From Trichobilharzia szidati (taxonomy: Eukaryota; Platyhelminthes; Trematoda; Strigeidida; Schistosomatidae), in contig OX235279.1 of NCBI GenBank assembly GCA_944472155.2, positions 147,520,199 through 147,584,198 on the forward strand: 64,000 nt of DNA, in the 5' to 3' direction. The notes beneath the pieces are model-generated. The model saw only the letters and a list, made by a program, of their open reading frames with translations, searched no databases and was not told the DNA's origin. The position numbers were made by a program, and so were the translations under genes. Below are positions 21,586-32,500 of the stretch, one piece after another (within the stretch, counting starts at the first letter, position 1; every line of letters starts with the position of its first letter).

Positions 21586-22727
21586 GATTCGTGTCGACAA
21601 TAGAACACACTGTTTGTGTGAAAAATTGAATCAGATACAATCATCATACATTTGCTGACAGCTTTTTAGTGTCTTCATTACACTGGCCTACAGCTTTTCT
21701 TACTCACAAAGTCTGTCGTTGCCAGTGTTGAGGTAGGTGTACTACTGCTCAAAATGTCAGTATGATGATGAGTAGTGAAGTTGAGATTCAAAATGCACAG
21801 CTGTTACACTAAAATACTGATGAAGTCTTAACTTCATTTCAGTCATCAGGAGTTCCCCCCCCCCCCGTTGTAATTTGATATATGATTGTCATTTTATCAT
21901 CAAACTAGTTAGCTAGTTTTCAGTTATTTGTAGTAATGTGCCCTTGATTTTTTTTGAAAGTGCATGAAACAAATTTGAATACGTGGATCATTCTTCTTTT
22001 TTTTTTTTAAATATTTGCTTTTGCTTACAAAATCAGTCTTGCCTCTTATCAATCGAAAGTGGACCGGTACCCAGTAAAAGTCAACTTTGACTGTGTTTGC
22101 AAATTCATGTGTACGTGAGAGTAAGCATACTGGGGAGATAGGAGTATATGCAGCCACAAGATAGGCCTGAAATATTCCAGAAAGTATAAAAGTCAGCAGC
22201 CCTCAGTCCTATACAAGCGCCACAGGCCGACATTTAACTGAATCAAGACACAAAGAGGATATTCAAACAACATTTACTATTATCATTTAGGAAAGAAACC
22301 ATATTTTACCTCAGCTTACTGAATTTGCTGCTATCGAGCGACGCAAATCAAACCTGTGCAGATAGAACAAAACGGTTACTGATTCCTATTAACAATAATT
22401 CCTCCTATTACATGATTATACACTCTGTTTTCTATTACTATTGTGGCATGTGCTTCTGAAAAGATTTATCAGTAGTATATAGAGAGACGTTCATAGGCAT
22501 AAAAATATAAAATAGCAGGGAGATAAATTTGACGTCAGAGAAAGCAAGGGATTCGGCGGTGAAGTGAGGAACATGAGAGATGTCAAAGGAACTCAAAGAA
22601 AAACAATATGAAGGACAGAAGTGGCACAACACGGAAGATCTGTGCAAGCGATGACTTGCAGGTGTAAATAATTTCTCTGTACAGTGATTTCAAATTCCAA
22701 ATGAGCATTCCTTTGCCAAGTCTCTCG
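21586..22727. other. Unannotated ~1.1 kb; poly-C run
   Basis: Contains a homopolymer of C at about 21855-21866 and a T run near 21996-22008. No gene recognised. Confidence 0.4.
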
Positions 22728-22736
22728 TCTTTTACA

Positions 22737-22973
22737 TTTTTTTGTATTCCTTCACGTTCTCCAGTGGAACATAGGGCTTCAAGCTAGTGGCTTGAAGTTT
22801 CTGTAGCAGTGTTTATTTTTACAGGATGGGGTTGCTAGCCTCATGCCCAACCTTTCCTCTTCACCAGCATTATTTCTGGCTTAGGGAGGTAAAGGAGTGC
22901 GCCGGCCAAGAAATCGAACCCGGGACCATGTGCATGGTCGGCGAGCGTCCTAACCGCTATGCCACCGACGCAC
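22737..22973 (-). mobile_element. Full-length tRNA-derived SINE with target-site duplication
   Basis: Minus strand: GTGCGTCGGTGGCATAGCGG, box B GGGTTCGATTTC, TCCTTTACCTCCCTAAGCCA, and the 3' end GAAGCCCTATGTTCCACTGG with GAACGTGAAGG and an A-rich tail. The 9-bp sequence TCTTTTACA flanks it at 22728-22736 and 22974-22982. It is nearly identical in order to 21355-21585 and 57779-58009. Confidence 0.92.
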
Positions 22974-22984
22974 TCTTTTACAGT

Positions 22985-23065
22985 TACACTATTGTTAATA
23001 ATAACACCTTTATTCCGAATACCATGTTTGAGAGAATGTGGGATTTTCAGCATATAGCATTACAT
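22985..23065 (-). mobile_element. LINE 3' tail remnant (non-RTE family)
   Basis: Minus strand: GCTGAAAATCCCACATTCTC, then a GGTATTCGGAATAAAGGTG segment and a TTATTATTAA tail. The pattern matches 14381-14470 and 54150-54218. The SINE at 22737 inserted next to it. Confidence 0.45.
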
Positions 23066-23147
23066 TGCATCTAATTATCTTTTTATACTCACAAGGTACA
23101 GGAGAAGATAACTAACGGGGCATTTACATTGACGGCATTGTCAATAA

Positions 23148-23235
23148 AGGGTCCCAGTGGCTGAATGGTATACGACCTTGCCTTGTAACCGGAAGGTCCT
23201 GGGTTCGAACCCTGGCGGTGGGTGCGTACTGAAGA
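23148..23235 (+). repeat. tRNA-like core of the second SINE family
   Basis: Box A CAGTGGCTGAATGGTATACG and box B GGTTCGAACCC are followed by CTGGCGGTGGGTGCGTACTG. This is the best preserved tRNA-like core of the family also seen at 57 and 59 kb. It is joined directly to a PLE family B flanking repeat. Confidence 0.75.
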
Positions 23236-23440
23236 TGATTCCCAATAAATTCCAGTAAATTCCGGTTTAATAATACTTTGATAAAGCTATTAGCATTAAA
23301 TAGCGAAACGTCAGTAAAAACAATATCGTTTTGTTTTTCATTCATTGGGAAATACAAAAACCTTTATTATAATGAATATCACATACCCAAATTTTTTCAA
23401 ACCGTTAAAAGTGAACTTGGTTTGGACATATATAATTCCC
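23236..23440 (+). repeat. PLE family B flanking repeat with minimal hammerhead-like motif
   Basis: It includes TTTGATAAAGCTATTAGC, AAATAGCGAAACGTCAGTAA, a TTCATTCATTGGGAAAT segment and AAAAGTGAACTTGGTTT. All of these recur around the family B body at 42.9-44.8 kb. Stem GCTATT/AATAGC is a perfect 6-bp helix II directly before GAAAC-GTC. The first box is TTGATAA instead of CTGATGA. No PLE body adjoins it. Confidence 0.75.
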
Positions 23441-23619
23441 AATAAAGATTATGAATGTAAAACTAAAAGCTAATGGAAATAGCTGCAACAATCAATATAT
23501 TAATGATTAGAGGAACAAAAAAGGACGTTTATTTGCTGTCTCGAAGTTGGTAAAATTCATAACTAACACTTTTTGCATCACTAAATGCGTGCCAAATACG
23601 ATATCATTGTGTTTTTATA

Positions 23620-24480
23620 CTAAGTCTTCTGAGTAAAAAGCCTTTTATAATTGCTTCTAGTCCTGCCTGACAACATGAAATGTGAGATTTGCGTATAAAG
23701 AGGATGCTCAGAGTTCAGCAAGATGACATTCGCCAGTTTTCTGCATGCGTTCAAATGTCTGTCCACAATGGTATTAACAAGTTGTTTTGATTGTATCCCA
23801 CTCGTCTTACCGACAGCTGTTAGTGCCATTCACAATGTAACAAACTATTTATGAAGTAGGCGAGTAAAGACTAAGGCGGAGCGATAAGTAATAATGGTTA
23901 CAATACAAGAGTTAAGGAACTGTAAACGTAAAGGCTGACTGCGTGATACCACGTAGAAGGTTAGAGAAAATAACTTTACAGAAATTAACATGATATAGCA
24001 AGACGGCTAGAAACCAGAGTAAATATATAATCCAAGGCATTTCACATTCGACCTAATTTCAACTTCAGTGCCTCCTATGATACAAGAATCATGTATATCC
24101 CATTTGTGTATGAAAGTGAAATTAACAGTCTGACATTTGGGGGGGGATTTAGCTTATGACCGTTAGACAAGCATCAGACTGATTTTGTAACAAAAGCTTT
24201 TCATTTTGGAACAATCTGACAAAGAAGTAACCTGCTTGGAAACAATTATATAATTGGTATACTTAACAAAATTATCTTCACCAGATTGAGGTAAGTCATG
24301 TGCGAAGAAAGAAAGCAGAAAAAAATGGGAAAGAACTGAAGCTTGAGGGATACCGGTTACAGTAAGAAAAACAGTGGAGTACTTTCCTTTACATGCAGCA
24401 TACTGCCTGTCATCAGAAAAGTATGAATGCGACTATTTATTAATCCAACAACCTGTTTGCACCACGGCAAGCATTAAAAA
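23620..24480 (-). pseudogene. CR1/jockey-like LINE reverse transcriptase remnant
   Basis: Translating the minus strand downwards gives SYFSDDRQYAACKGKYSTVF and GIPQASVLSHFFLLSFF, the PQGxVLSPxLF motif of LINE RTs. Next is FVKYTNYIIVSK, where the FADD catalytic box has become YTNY. After several changes of frame come KCLGLYIYSGF, SCIVTIITYRSALVF (the xxPxLTYxxxxW-type region), DRHLNACRKLANVILLNSEH and SGRTRSNYKRLF. The order and motifs fit the CR1/jockey group, not RTE. Multiple frameshifts and loss of catalytic Asp make it inactive. Confidence 0.7.
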
Positions 24481-25104
24481 AAAAGACCTAGGTACTATTA
24501 TTAGCGCCATTTTTTGACCCACTGATCATAGCTCACTGAGCTGAATTCAAATCACTGAGCAGATCAAGATGAATATTTCAAGTATCATAAATGATAAAGA
24601 ATCCCAAGAAATTGAATCTTTTTTAGTTGATATTTACGGCGTATTTTAATCACTCTGAATAAACTTCAGCGCAAATAAAGGGCAGGGGTGAAAACGAAAC
24701 TTGTTGGCGTTTAATTGATCACAACGATCGGATAAATAAAAATAACTGATTTAAATAGGAGGTTCGTTCATACAAGTGTAAGGAGACAACCAGATGAGTG
24801 GATCATATAGAATTGTTTGAGGATATGATTAAAAATACGATACAAGTTCATGTCTATATACAAGTAATTATGTAATTTTGTAATGTGGATTTTGAAACAG
24901 TTATGGTAGTACATGTGTACATGGACCCATCAGATTTAAGCAATGTGCTGTAGATGCTGCCACTATTCAGAAAACTATTTACCAACTTCAGTTTATGCAA
25001 CTGATAGAAAGTAACTATAATTCATTTCCTGCCTTGTGATTCCCTAAAATTAGGTGTATTGAAAACTAACTACAAATGTTTATTTTTTATTTTTGATTGC
25101 AGCT

Positions 25105-25263
25105 TGATTCCACACCGTATTTTTTGGTACAGGTGTGGAATTTTCAGCATGTGATACCGGTAGCCCAAATTTTGCATGCCGACCGTAGATATCAGGTGTG
25201 CGTCGGCAGGGGATCGAACCCCGGACCATGTGCGTGGTGGGAGAGAGTCCTAACCACCGACAA
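25105..25263 (-). mobile_element. SINE with the alternative (type B) 3' tail
   Basis: The minus strand has a tRNA-like head with TCCGGGGTTCGATCCCCTGC and GCACACCTGATATCTACGGT. It then ends TGCTGAAAATTCCACACCTG...TACGGTGTGGAATCAAGC. The head is of the same kind as the RTE-tailed SINEs, but the 3' half is the one found at 36846-37030 and 48631-48812. Confidence 0.72.
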
Positions 25264-25389
25264 TAAATTAAATTCTTAAATCAGTTGTTACACTAAAAAA
25301 ACAGAAACAGATGGCTGACTGATACACTTAATATTTCAGAGCAGACAATACAACCTGGTGTTCCGAGGACTCTGATTGTAATTTTTTAG

Positions 25390-26420
25390 TAGTAAAAGTC
25401 CCGTGAATGGATTTCTTTAATTCTGGGAATGAGTGCCTCTATGAGCATGTTATTATTAAACTGTACTCTTTCTTATGTAAAGAGGTTTCCTTTTCCACAG
25501 TCTTAACACATTTTTCTATTTTTATGTTCTTTAGCTTTTCAATAAACTTCTTTAGATATGCTGGGTCTTCGGTTACATTTTTAGATCAAATAGCTCTCAT
25601 TCTGTATGTCAGTGGCACAGCGGTAGAGTGCTCGCCGATCACGCAGGTGGTCGGGGGTTCGATCCCCGGCCACAGACACACTCCTTTACCCCGCTAAGCC
25701 AGTAATAAGACTGATAAAGAGGGAAGGATGAGAATGAGGCCAGCAACCCCATCCCATAAAAATAATCACCACTGCTACAGAAACTTCTAGCCTCTAGCTT
25801 GAAGCCCTATGTTCCACTGGGAGCGTAAAGGAAGAAAAAAAGCTCTCATTCTGTTGTGAAATATCGTGTATTAAATTCTTTCATTCTGGTGCAAGCTTAA
25901 TAGGAACGAAAATGCTTTTTCTGTGTTAGGTTCATATACAGTTAAACTCAAAGCAACAAGTCTATCTCATCATATAACCTGGAGTTAAACATCCTATTAT
26001 AAGTTCTGAATATCTTTCAAACAAATTGTTTTGCCTGACTTCCAAATAAAACTGAAAGGTATTGATTTCTCTTCCAATGGATTATAATGTAAGTGTGTTG
26101 CCACTCAATTACAGGGTTGAAATCTAACAGTTCAAGAGTTCTAGCTTCTGGTATTCCCCATTGTAAATCTAGCATTTAAATTCACATCCTTTGTGAAATA
26201 GTGAATGCATATTTGTTTAAAGTTCCCCAGTGCTCTATGATTCATGATGAAATGCTTGGGTTTGTCACTCTTTCTTGTAGAACAGTGTGAAAGATATTTT
26301 GCTCTCTTTGGCTGTGCGACGAAGTATTTGAAGTATATTTCATCTATTAAATGCAAAGCTAACCTTATCTGTCTTAGGTCTTTTCTACATTGAAATTCAT
26401 AAAATGAGCTTAAAGACACT
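25390..26420 (-). pseudogene. Old decayed coding region, unidentified
   Basis: On the minus strand several in-order blocks read like protein: EFQCRKDLRQIRLALHLIDE, FTKDVNLNARFTMGNT, RLVALSLTVYEPNTE and EDPAYLKKFIEKLKN followed by KCVKTVEKETSLHKKEYSLI. They are separated by stops and frame changes. A SINE has inserted at 25606-25840. It could be an old transposon ORF or a processed pseudogene. I do not recognise the family. Confidence 0.3.
25606..25840 (+). mobile_element. tRNA-derived SINE with 14-bp target-site duplication
   Basis: Head GTCAGTGGCACAGCGGTAGA, box B GGGGTTCGATCCCC, body with CCTTTACCCCGCTAAGCCAG and CCAGCAACCCCATCCC, end GAAGCCCTATGTTCCACTGG plus GAGCGTAAAGGAAG and an A tail. 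AGCTCTCATTCTGT flanks it at 25592-25605 and 25841-25854, so both ends are defined. Confidence 0.93.
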
Positions 26421-27224
26421 ATGTTACATAAATAATTTACTTGCCTAGCTCTTATTCCTGTGTTAAAACTTCCATCTGCTATTTTTAAACAACTTATTTG
26501 AATTCAAAGGTGTTTTCTTCTTTTTTACCTTTCGGTCATTTTCAAAAGTTTTGTACTACTTACTTGAGTTGTATCGAAATTTACCGATGATTTACTTCTG
26601 TCCTTTTGTTGTTGAATATCAGATAAATAAAAATAAAAGTATGAGTATGCATGAATAATCTTTATTCAAAATGCTTATTAATCAAAATGTGTAGATCAAG
26701 CGTGAAATCAGGTCATCAAGCTGAGGGGCATGATATTTTTAAAATTTGAGATTAGGCATAATGAGTTAGTCAAAAGAAAGTCTCATGCGGAATTTCAAAT
26801 CCTCGTAGAGGTGTACCGGCAATCCTGAGATGGCTTACGTCCTCTATTGAAATGAGCTACGTACCACTCATTCAGATGGAACTTAGATAAATCTACGCTG
26901 AAATCTATGGCACTGAATCATTGAGATTAAAAGTTTAGGAGGAATTTGAGTTTCTCTTACAAGAAAATTATCTCTTATAAGTGCTAACAAGCAAAAATTA
27001 TACTCAAAGACGACTAATTCTTATAGTATACTACTGAACGTTTTGATTATGTTTAACGAAGCGTAAAAAAATAAACGCGTCAGTTAACAGATTAATATTC
27101 ACCTATTTTATTCATAAAAATTGCATTAATGTACTTATTGATATTTTGTTTTTCTGCATATATATTAAATATGAATTTTCACAGATTATTGTCAGTAGAA
27201 TAATAAGGATATTGATGTTAGATT
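26421..27224. other. Unannotated ~0.8 kb
   Basis: AT-rich, nothing recognised. Confidence 0.4.
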
Positions 27225-27300
27225 AGTTGGAGTTAGTTGGCAAAAAGCTCTGGACCTAGGATTGTCAACAGGACGTATCGGCAAACCTTAAGGAATTAAT
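27225..27300 (+). repeat. Possible left terminus of the TIR-bounded tRNA-like repeat
   Basis: GTTGGAGTTAGTTGGC...AAAGCTCTGGACCTAGGATT resembles the left end at 34709-34750 (GGTTGGAGGCAATAGGCAGG, GCCTTGGACCTAGG). The downstream part does not clearly follow the family order. Confidence 0.35.
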
Positions 27301-27729
27301 GTCCACTCTGCGATTCGAAACCAGCTGGCCAAGTGCTACAGTCAGAGACTTTTCTACTAATCTGTTCAGGTTGATGATTGAACTCCTACAGAACTGTGGC
27401 GGATTCATTGACTGATCACGTGAAAGTAACCAGCATCATATGTCAAGTCCTTAATGATGGATATCATACTTCAATAAGAGGTTTCAATACAGGACACAAG
27501 GCTATTAAAAATCAGTTATTCCAGGGGTTTATATAAGACCTTTAACTGTCAGTCTGAACTATGTAGAGGAGCCTTTTACTGTACTTTTCGGGTTTCCGAA
27601 AAGGCCACTGATCTCAGACTTAATGATGTAACTGCAAAATTGACCAAACAATCCTCAACTTACAGAAGATAGAATAATCAACATGTCTTTGGAATTATTG
27701 TCTCAGATAATCTCACTCTGGAGAATCCC

Positions 27730-28165
27730 GACCAATAGCTGCTACCTTGACGTAGTGGTCCGGCCTGTACATCGCAATGACCAAACAGCTACACTGGCTG
27801 AAACTGTTGTTCCTGCAGGTCCTACCATGCCAGGAAGGTTGTTAGGATAAGGATTAAACTAAAGCAGTTACCGGCATAGTGTAAGAACTTTCTTACACTA
27901 TGGTGGGAGTCTCTGGGTATAGTCGTACTGCTGGGGAACAGGGATGTAACTGCTGCAGTAAGGTCTTTCCCTCAGATGACCAGCATGTCAGCCAGTTATG
28001 CTGTCTCTCTAATCTGGAGAGAGGGGGTTAGAAAAGGTTGACCCAAACAATTCTACATCCTGGCTTACCCTACGGTGGTCCGTAACCGGCGGCAAGTTTA
28101 CTAATACGGAACCAATCCAAGAAACCAATTCATACAGGCCATGTGTGACTGGCCAATAACAGTCT
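27730..28165 (+). repeat. GC-richer structured island, probably part of an unidentified repeat
   Basis: Base composition is visibly richer in G and C than the flanks. It has a perfect 12-bp hairpin with a 4-base loop at 27875-27902 (CATAGTGTAAGA / TCTTACACTATG). A second smaller hairpin (CTCTC...GAGAG) lies near 28003-28023, and CCCTACGGTGGTCCGTAACC near 28070. No sustained frame is present. It could be the 5' untranslated region of a retrotransposon. Strand is assigned arbitrarily. Confidence 0.4.
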
Positions 28166-28169
28166 ATCA

Positions 28170-29370
28170 ATCCAGTTAGTGAATAAAATGTTACTAATGC
28201 ATCAATGACGTACCAGTTAAGTGTAGTGAATTATTTACGATTAAGAAGTCTTCTGTTTCACCTACGGAACATTCCCTGACTAGGGACCACATTTTGCTAA
28301 GATTACCTCATATCCAAGTACCAGTACAATCACACAAAACACTGTTCACTACTAAAACATTCAGGCTTTTTTTAGAGTTTGATATAATTGTTTAAAACTT
28401 TAAACTTGGGGAATGTCGATATTATGTTAAGATAACCAAAAGTGGATTTACAGCATACACAAAAATCTTGTGACCTGTGTAGAAAATATGTATAATTAGC
28501 TATTTAGTAGTACAAGAAGCCAATACAAGCTTGTTCACTGTTGTAAAATTCAAAGTGAGATGTTGGATATATGCTCTTGTTTTACTGTGGTCAATTCATT
28601 CCAGGTCCCCACCTTTAGTAGGCTTACATTTCTGCTTACTACCTAAAAACAGTAATAAAAAGATGGGTCTCAACTGTAACTTCCACCAAAACTAATCATG
28701 TCCCAGCTGCTAAAGGAGGGGTCACATTGTATAGAAGACCGACAAAGCTTAGCAGTCAAATCAATCAGCTCAGTAAACACAATTAATTCAAGACCGATGT
28801 GTATAACACATACTGATGAAAGTTTAAAGGTATTCCAAGGATTCTCATATTTCACCTAGTGTAATCACTTAGTGTCATCATCGAATATAATAAACCACTG
28901 GGATCTCAAACAGAATTTTCAAAATATTCATAAGTTCTTATGAAACCAGTTTCTTTTTAAAGACATTGTCTTGAAAAAATAAGTATTGATGCCAAAATGT
29001 TCCCATTTTCTGTTTAAGCGTACTTATACTGGGTTCTCAATAGCTAGACAAGTATATTTTGAACTGTTTACAAGCATACACAGAAGTGCAGATGAATTTG
29101 CAATATATATATATACATATATATATAAATTAAACAGTGAGTAGTAAAATCAGGAAGTTCTAGATGCTTGTTTCATCTGTACTACACATCTTTTGATAGT
29201 TGTCGTACTGAGAAGTGGTTGAATTTAGAACCTTTAGCATAAGAGAAGTTGTGAATTCAACTTTCTATGATTTTGTGAACACATGGTTTGCAAAACTCTT
29301 AGCTCACATTAGATATAAATAGCTATAACTTTCTTTGTTGTAATTATTTTTATTTATAATTATTATTTAA
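28170..29370. other. Unannotated ~1.2 kb with a (TA)n run
   Basis: A microsatellite lies at about 29102-29127. A minus-strand ORF at 28670-28855 ends SSWDMISFGGSYS but has no supporting splice or repeat context. Confidence 0.35.
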
Positions 29371-29371
29371 T

Positions 29372-29590
29372 ACCTTTTTACATTCCGAGTGGAACATACG
29401 GCTTCAGACTAGAGCTTTGAAGTTTCCGTAGCAGTGATGTTTATTTTTACGAAGTAGGATTGTTAGCCTGACGTCTAACCTTCCCTCCTTACCGGCCATA
29501 CGAACGGTTTAGTGATGTTTAGAAGTGCGTTGGTTGGGGGTCGAACTCCGGACCACGCACGTGATTGGCAAGCGTTCTACCCCACATCTT
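29372..29590 (-). mobile_element. tRNA-derived SINE, diverged
   Basis: Minus strand: a head with GGTAGAACGCTTGCCAATCA, box B GGAGTTCGACCCCC, TAAGGAGGGAAGGTTAGACG, AAAAATAAACATCACTGC, an AACTTCAAAGCTCTAG block and GTATGTTCCACTCGGAATGT. This is the usual order with moderate divergence. Confidence 0.8.
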
Positions 29591-29918
29591 TGTTGCAATA
29601 TTTGAAAAAAAAAGAAAAGAAATATCAATTTATTCATACACACACAACTCATATAAATGAATACGCGGTTAAATTGTTTCAGTCATTATCTGCTATTATT
29701 ACTTATCGCATCTCAGTAATTCAATATATATACATAACCTACCTGATCAATTTGTTTAAGTTAGTCCGATAAAAATGTTGAGGGGAAAATAATTTTTACA
29801 AAAATTGAATTTAAATATTCGGGAATGTGTTCATTTATATGTATGAAAAGTATTTTGCTGTGATTTGTTTTTGTCACGAGTTAGGTTTTCAAATCATTTG
29901 GACATATATATATATATA

Positions 29919-29958
<40 letters not shown>

Positions 29959-31850
29959 AATGTCAAAGCAATTGGCGAATATTCATTCTGTGAATTTGTT
30001 TATGAGTACTTTGAAGAGAGATTGCTAGCCAGTTATCCCAGCTAAAAATATTGAGATGAATAAACACACATGCATATAGACAGACAGGGATAAAGGGACA
30101 AACAAACATACACAATGAAGTGCAGCTTTTGCGCCACTGATTTCTGTTTGGTGGGTGTGATCACTTATACACATAATTTGTGTCTGTGTGCGTGTGTATG
30201 TTTGTTTGTTGGATCTAAGTAAGGAGGGAAGATTACGTAAAGGATGATATACACAGTTCTAGCGATAATAAAGCTGAAAGAAATAAGAGAAAGGTTTTAC
30301 AGAAAGGGGAATTTCAAAAATGATTTGTATGGGATCTGCCGATGGATTTATTTTGTTGGTATATATACATATGAACTTATTTCTATTCCTCTTCATCTCG
30401 ATTAGGCATAGCCTATTTCCGTACAATACACACTTTGATGAGATGCAGGATAAATTGAATCTGTGTTATTGTGTTTCAGAATTGGTTTAATATGTGCATA
30501 GGAAAAACAGAATTATATTTATTACTTGAAGCTAATATAGATATACCAGCTGAGAAAGCCAGTAAATAATAAAAAAGACTATTTTGTTCGAATCCGAGAA
30601 CCCTCAGTATCACTGATTAGTAACATTAAGGAGAATACAGACTGAGGCCATCAAATCTTGTGATAGGTAATTGACTACTCCATTTCTGTTCAGATTTCAG
30701 ATTTGTAGAGATAAAGCGGCCGATGAGGCTGACCATATCGAGTGCAAAGCGTACGTTCAGCTAGGATATCGGTTGGTAGTGTGGCTACTTTGCAGAATGA
30801 AATAAGTTAGAATTTGTCGTCACTGAATTCCCGGCCGGTGACATTATGATGGACGTACTCATTTTATAACCTAAAAGTGCAGAGTTAAATCTCTTGTGTG
30901 ACCATGAGTTAATACTACTGAAGATCACCAGACTAGGAAGAAATACCCGTTCTTTGCTCCTTAGCTTTCATTGATTTCTTAATATATGTCGATTTTGTAC
31001 AAAATCTACATTTAACTACTGCATTGAATATCAGTAGTCTGAATTTGTGAACATCTAGTATGTAGAAAATTTCTAATTAAACTTCAAAATACCTCTTTAA
31101 AAGCAGCTGAATGGGCATTTTAAATCGAATTTGAAACATACAATTAATTTACTCCACGATATTTTGACTTCAAGATACGTTTTACCTGATAAAATATACA
31201 AGATAGTTGAAGAGTAAAATGTTATTTCATTAAGGTTGACAGATGGTTTTCCCGAGTTTTCCACCATTCTTATAGCAATAGTATAGAGAGAAAAATCTCT
31301 TGAGAAACTTTACTTTTTGTAAACTTTTTGGTAAAACACTCAGTGAAAAGTGAAGTAGACTAAACTATTATTATTATTATGGTTTTTTAATGACGATGAG
31401 TTATCACTTGGCAGCGAACGAATAGAAAATGGAATAAAATTGATAAATCATTGAAAAGCAGGTGTTATGTTTTCAATACATTCTTCATTGGCTGATAGTT
31501 ACAGGTTAATAAGCTTTTTTGTCTTCTTGAATGAATGAAGTTAGTCATGGAGAGATTATCCCCTTCTCGGTACTCTGATTGTCACTCACAGGACCTAATG
31601 GTACTCTAAAGACTGCAGCGTAGATTACCTAGGTTACTATTGTTAGATATTACTACTAAATTGTTTTCAAATGGATATTCAGCGGATGAGACAAATTAAA
31701 TAAAGTGTCGTTTATAAATCTTGATGATTCCCAATAATGGTTACCCACATCTTTCAGACAGCGTAGATTTAGAAAATCAAAACAAGTGATTCAGATAAGA
31801 GACTTTTTTCAACGAATTCATATACATATATATATATATTGTTTTTAAGA
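29591..31850. other. Unannotated ~2.3 kb with a long (TA)n tract
   Basis: A (TA)n microsatellite spans about 29903-29957, with another at 31820-31839. The rest is AT-rich with no supported gene. Confidence 0.4.
29903..29957. repeat. (TA)n microsatellite
   Basis: About 55 bp of alternating T and A, interrupted once by TGATG. Confidence 0.9.
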
Positions 31851-31859
31851 AATTATATC

Positions 31860-32185
31860 CAGTGAGGCTGCCTGCTTGAATCACTGGGCTATCGAAATTG
31901 CTTTCCACCAAAATGCCTAATTTCACTTGGATTTATCATTGTTTTAATTGTCCAGTTATATCAAATGAACTATACATGAACTTGAGCGCTAATTTAACTT
32001 GCTTCCAAAGAAACCCTGTGCATTTTTTCAATGCAATGAAGACAAACTTCAGATTATTATTTTACATATAAACCTTGTATGAAGAAAAAAGTATTTTGAA
32101 ACCAGATACGTTGAAAATGTTTCTACCATATATTCGCATATTGTGTGAAATAAAGCTTTATTAGTATTACTATGAATGTGAATGC
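31860..32185 (+). repeat. PLE family C flanking repeat
   Basis: It matches 56621-56903 in order: CTGCTTGAATCACTGGGCTA, TCAAATGAACTATACATGAA, TTGAGCGCTAATTTAACTTG, an AAATAAAGCTTTATTAGTAT end. It sits directly upstream of a 5'-truncated PLE C-terminus, whereas at 56.6 kb the same repeat sits downstream of one. Both positions fit a repeat that flanks the body. Confidence 0.65.
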
Positions 32186-32203
32186 ATAAAATAATAGGAT
32201 GAA

Positions 32204-32500
32204 ATGCAATTAAAGTTAAAAGAACACTATCCTGCATGGTTAAGCAGAGATGGAAGTGGAGCAATAAGAAACGCGATCATTGAACATCTGGTCGATAATG
32301 ATCACCCCATCTCTACAGCCTTAGTCTTTAAAGTCATCTACAAGGCGAAAAGTAACTTGTCTAATTCACTTTGTACTGCACTCATTTGTACTGCTGAAGC
32401 TGTCGCCATCGAAACAGAAAAAACAGATCTCTGTATACAGAAAAAGTTCGTTCAATCCCTCCAACTTTCATGGCCTTCATCGCTTTATGCTAAAGTATGA
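32204..32500 (+). pseudogene. PLE family C endonuclease C-terminus
   Basis: A 98-residue open frame reads KLKEHYPAWLSRDGSGAIRN, EHLVDNDHPI, ALVFKVIYKAKSN, AVAIETEKTDLCIQKKFVQS, LQLSWPSSLY. It matches, in order, the frames at 33950-34150 and 56186-56500. The arrangement (IHEHxPxWL, IRxAIxEHL, then LCVQKKFV) is that of the C-terminal part of PLE GIY-YIG endonucleases. The GIY-YIG motif and the RT are missing, so this is a 5'-truncated insertion. It is followed by a T-rich 3' untranslated-like stretch. Confidence 0.72.

Noticed and set aside
28670..28855. Minus-strand ORF ending SSWDMISFGGSYS
   Set aside because: Considered as a terminal exon, but no acceptor or clear poly(A) context and no family resemblance.
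31860..31910. Search for a hammerhead in the PLE family C repeat around CTATCGAAATTGC
   Set aside because: No CTGANGA-like box with a matching helix II could be found.
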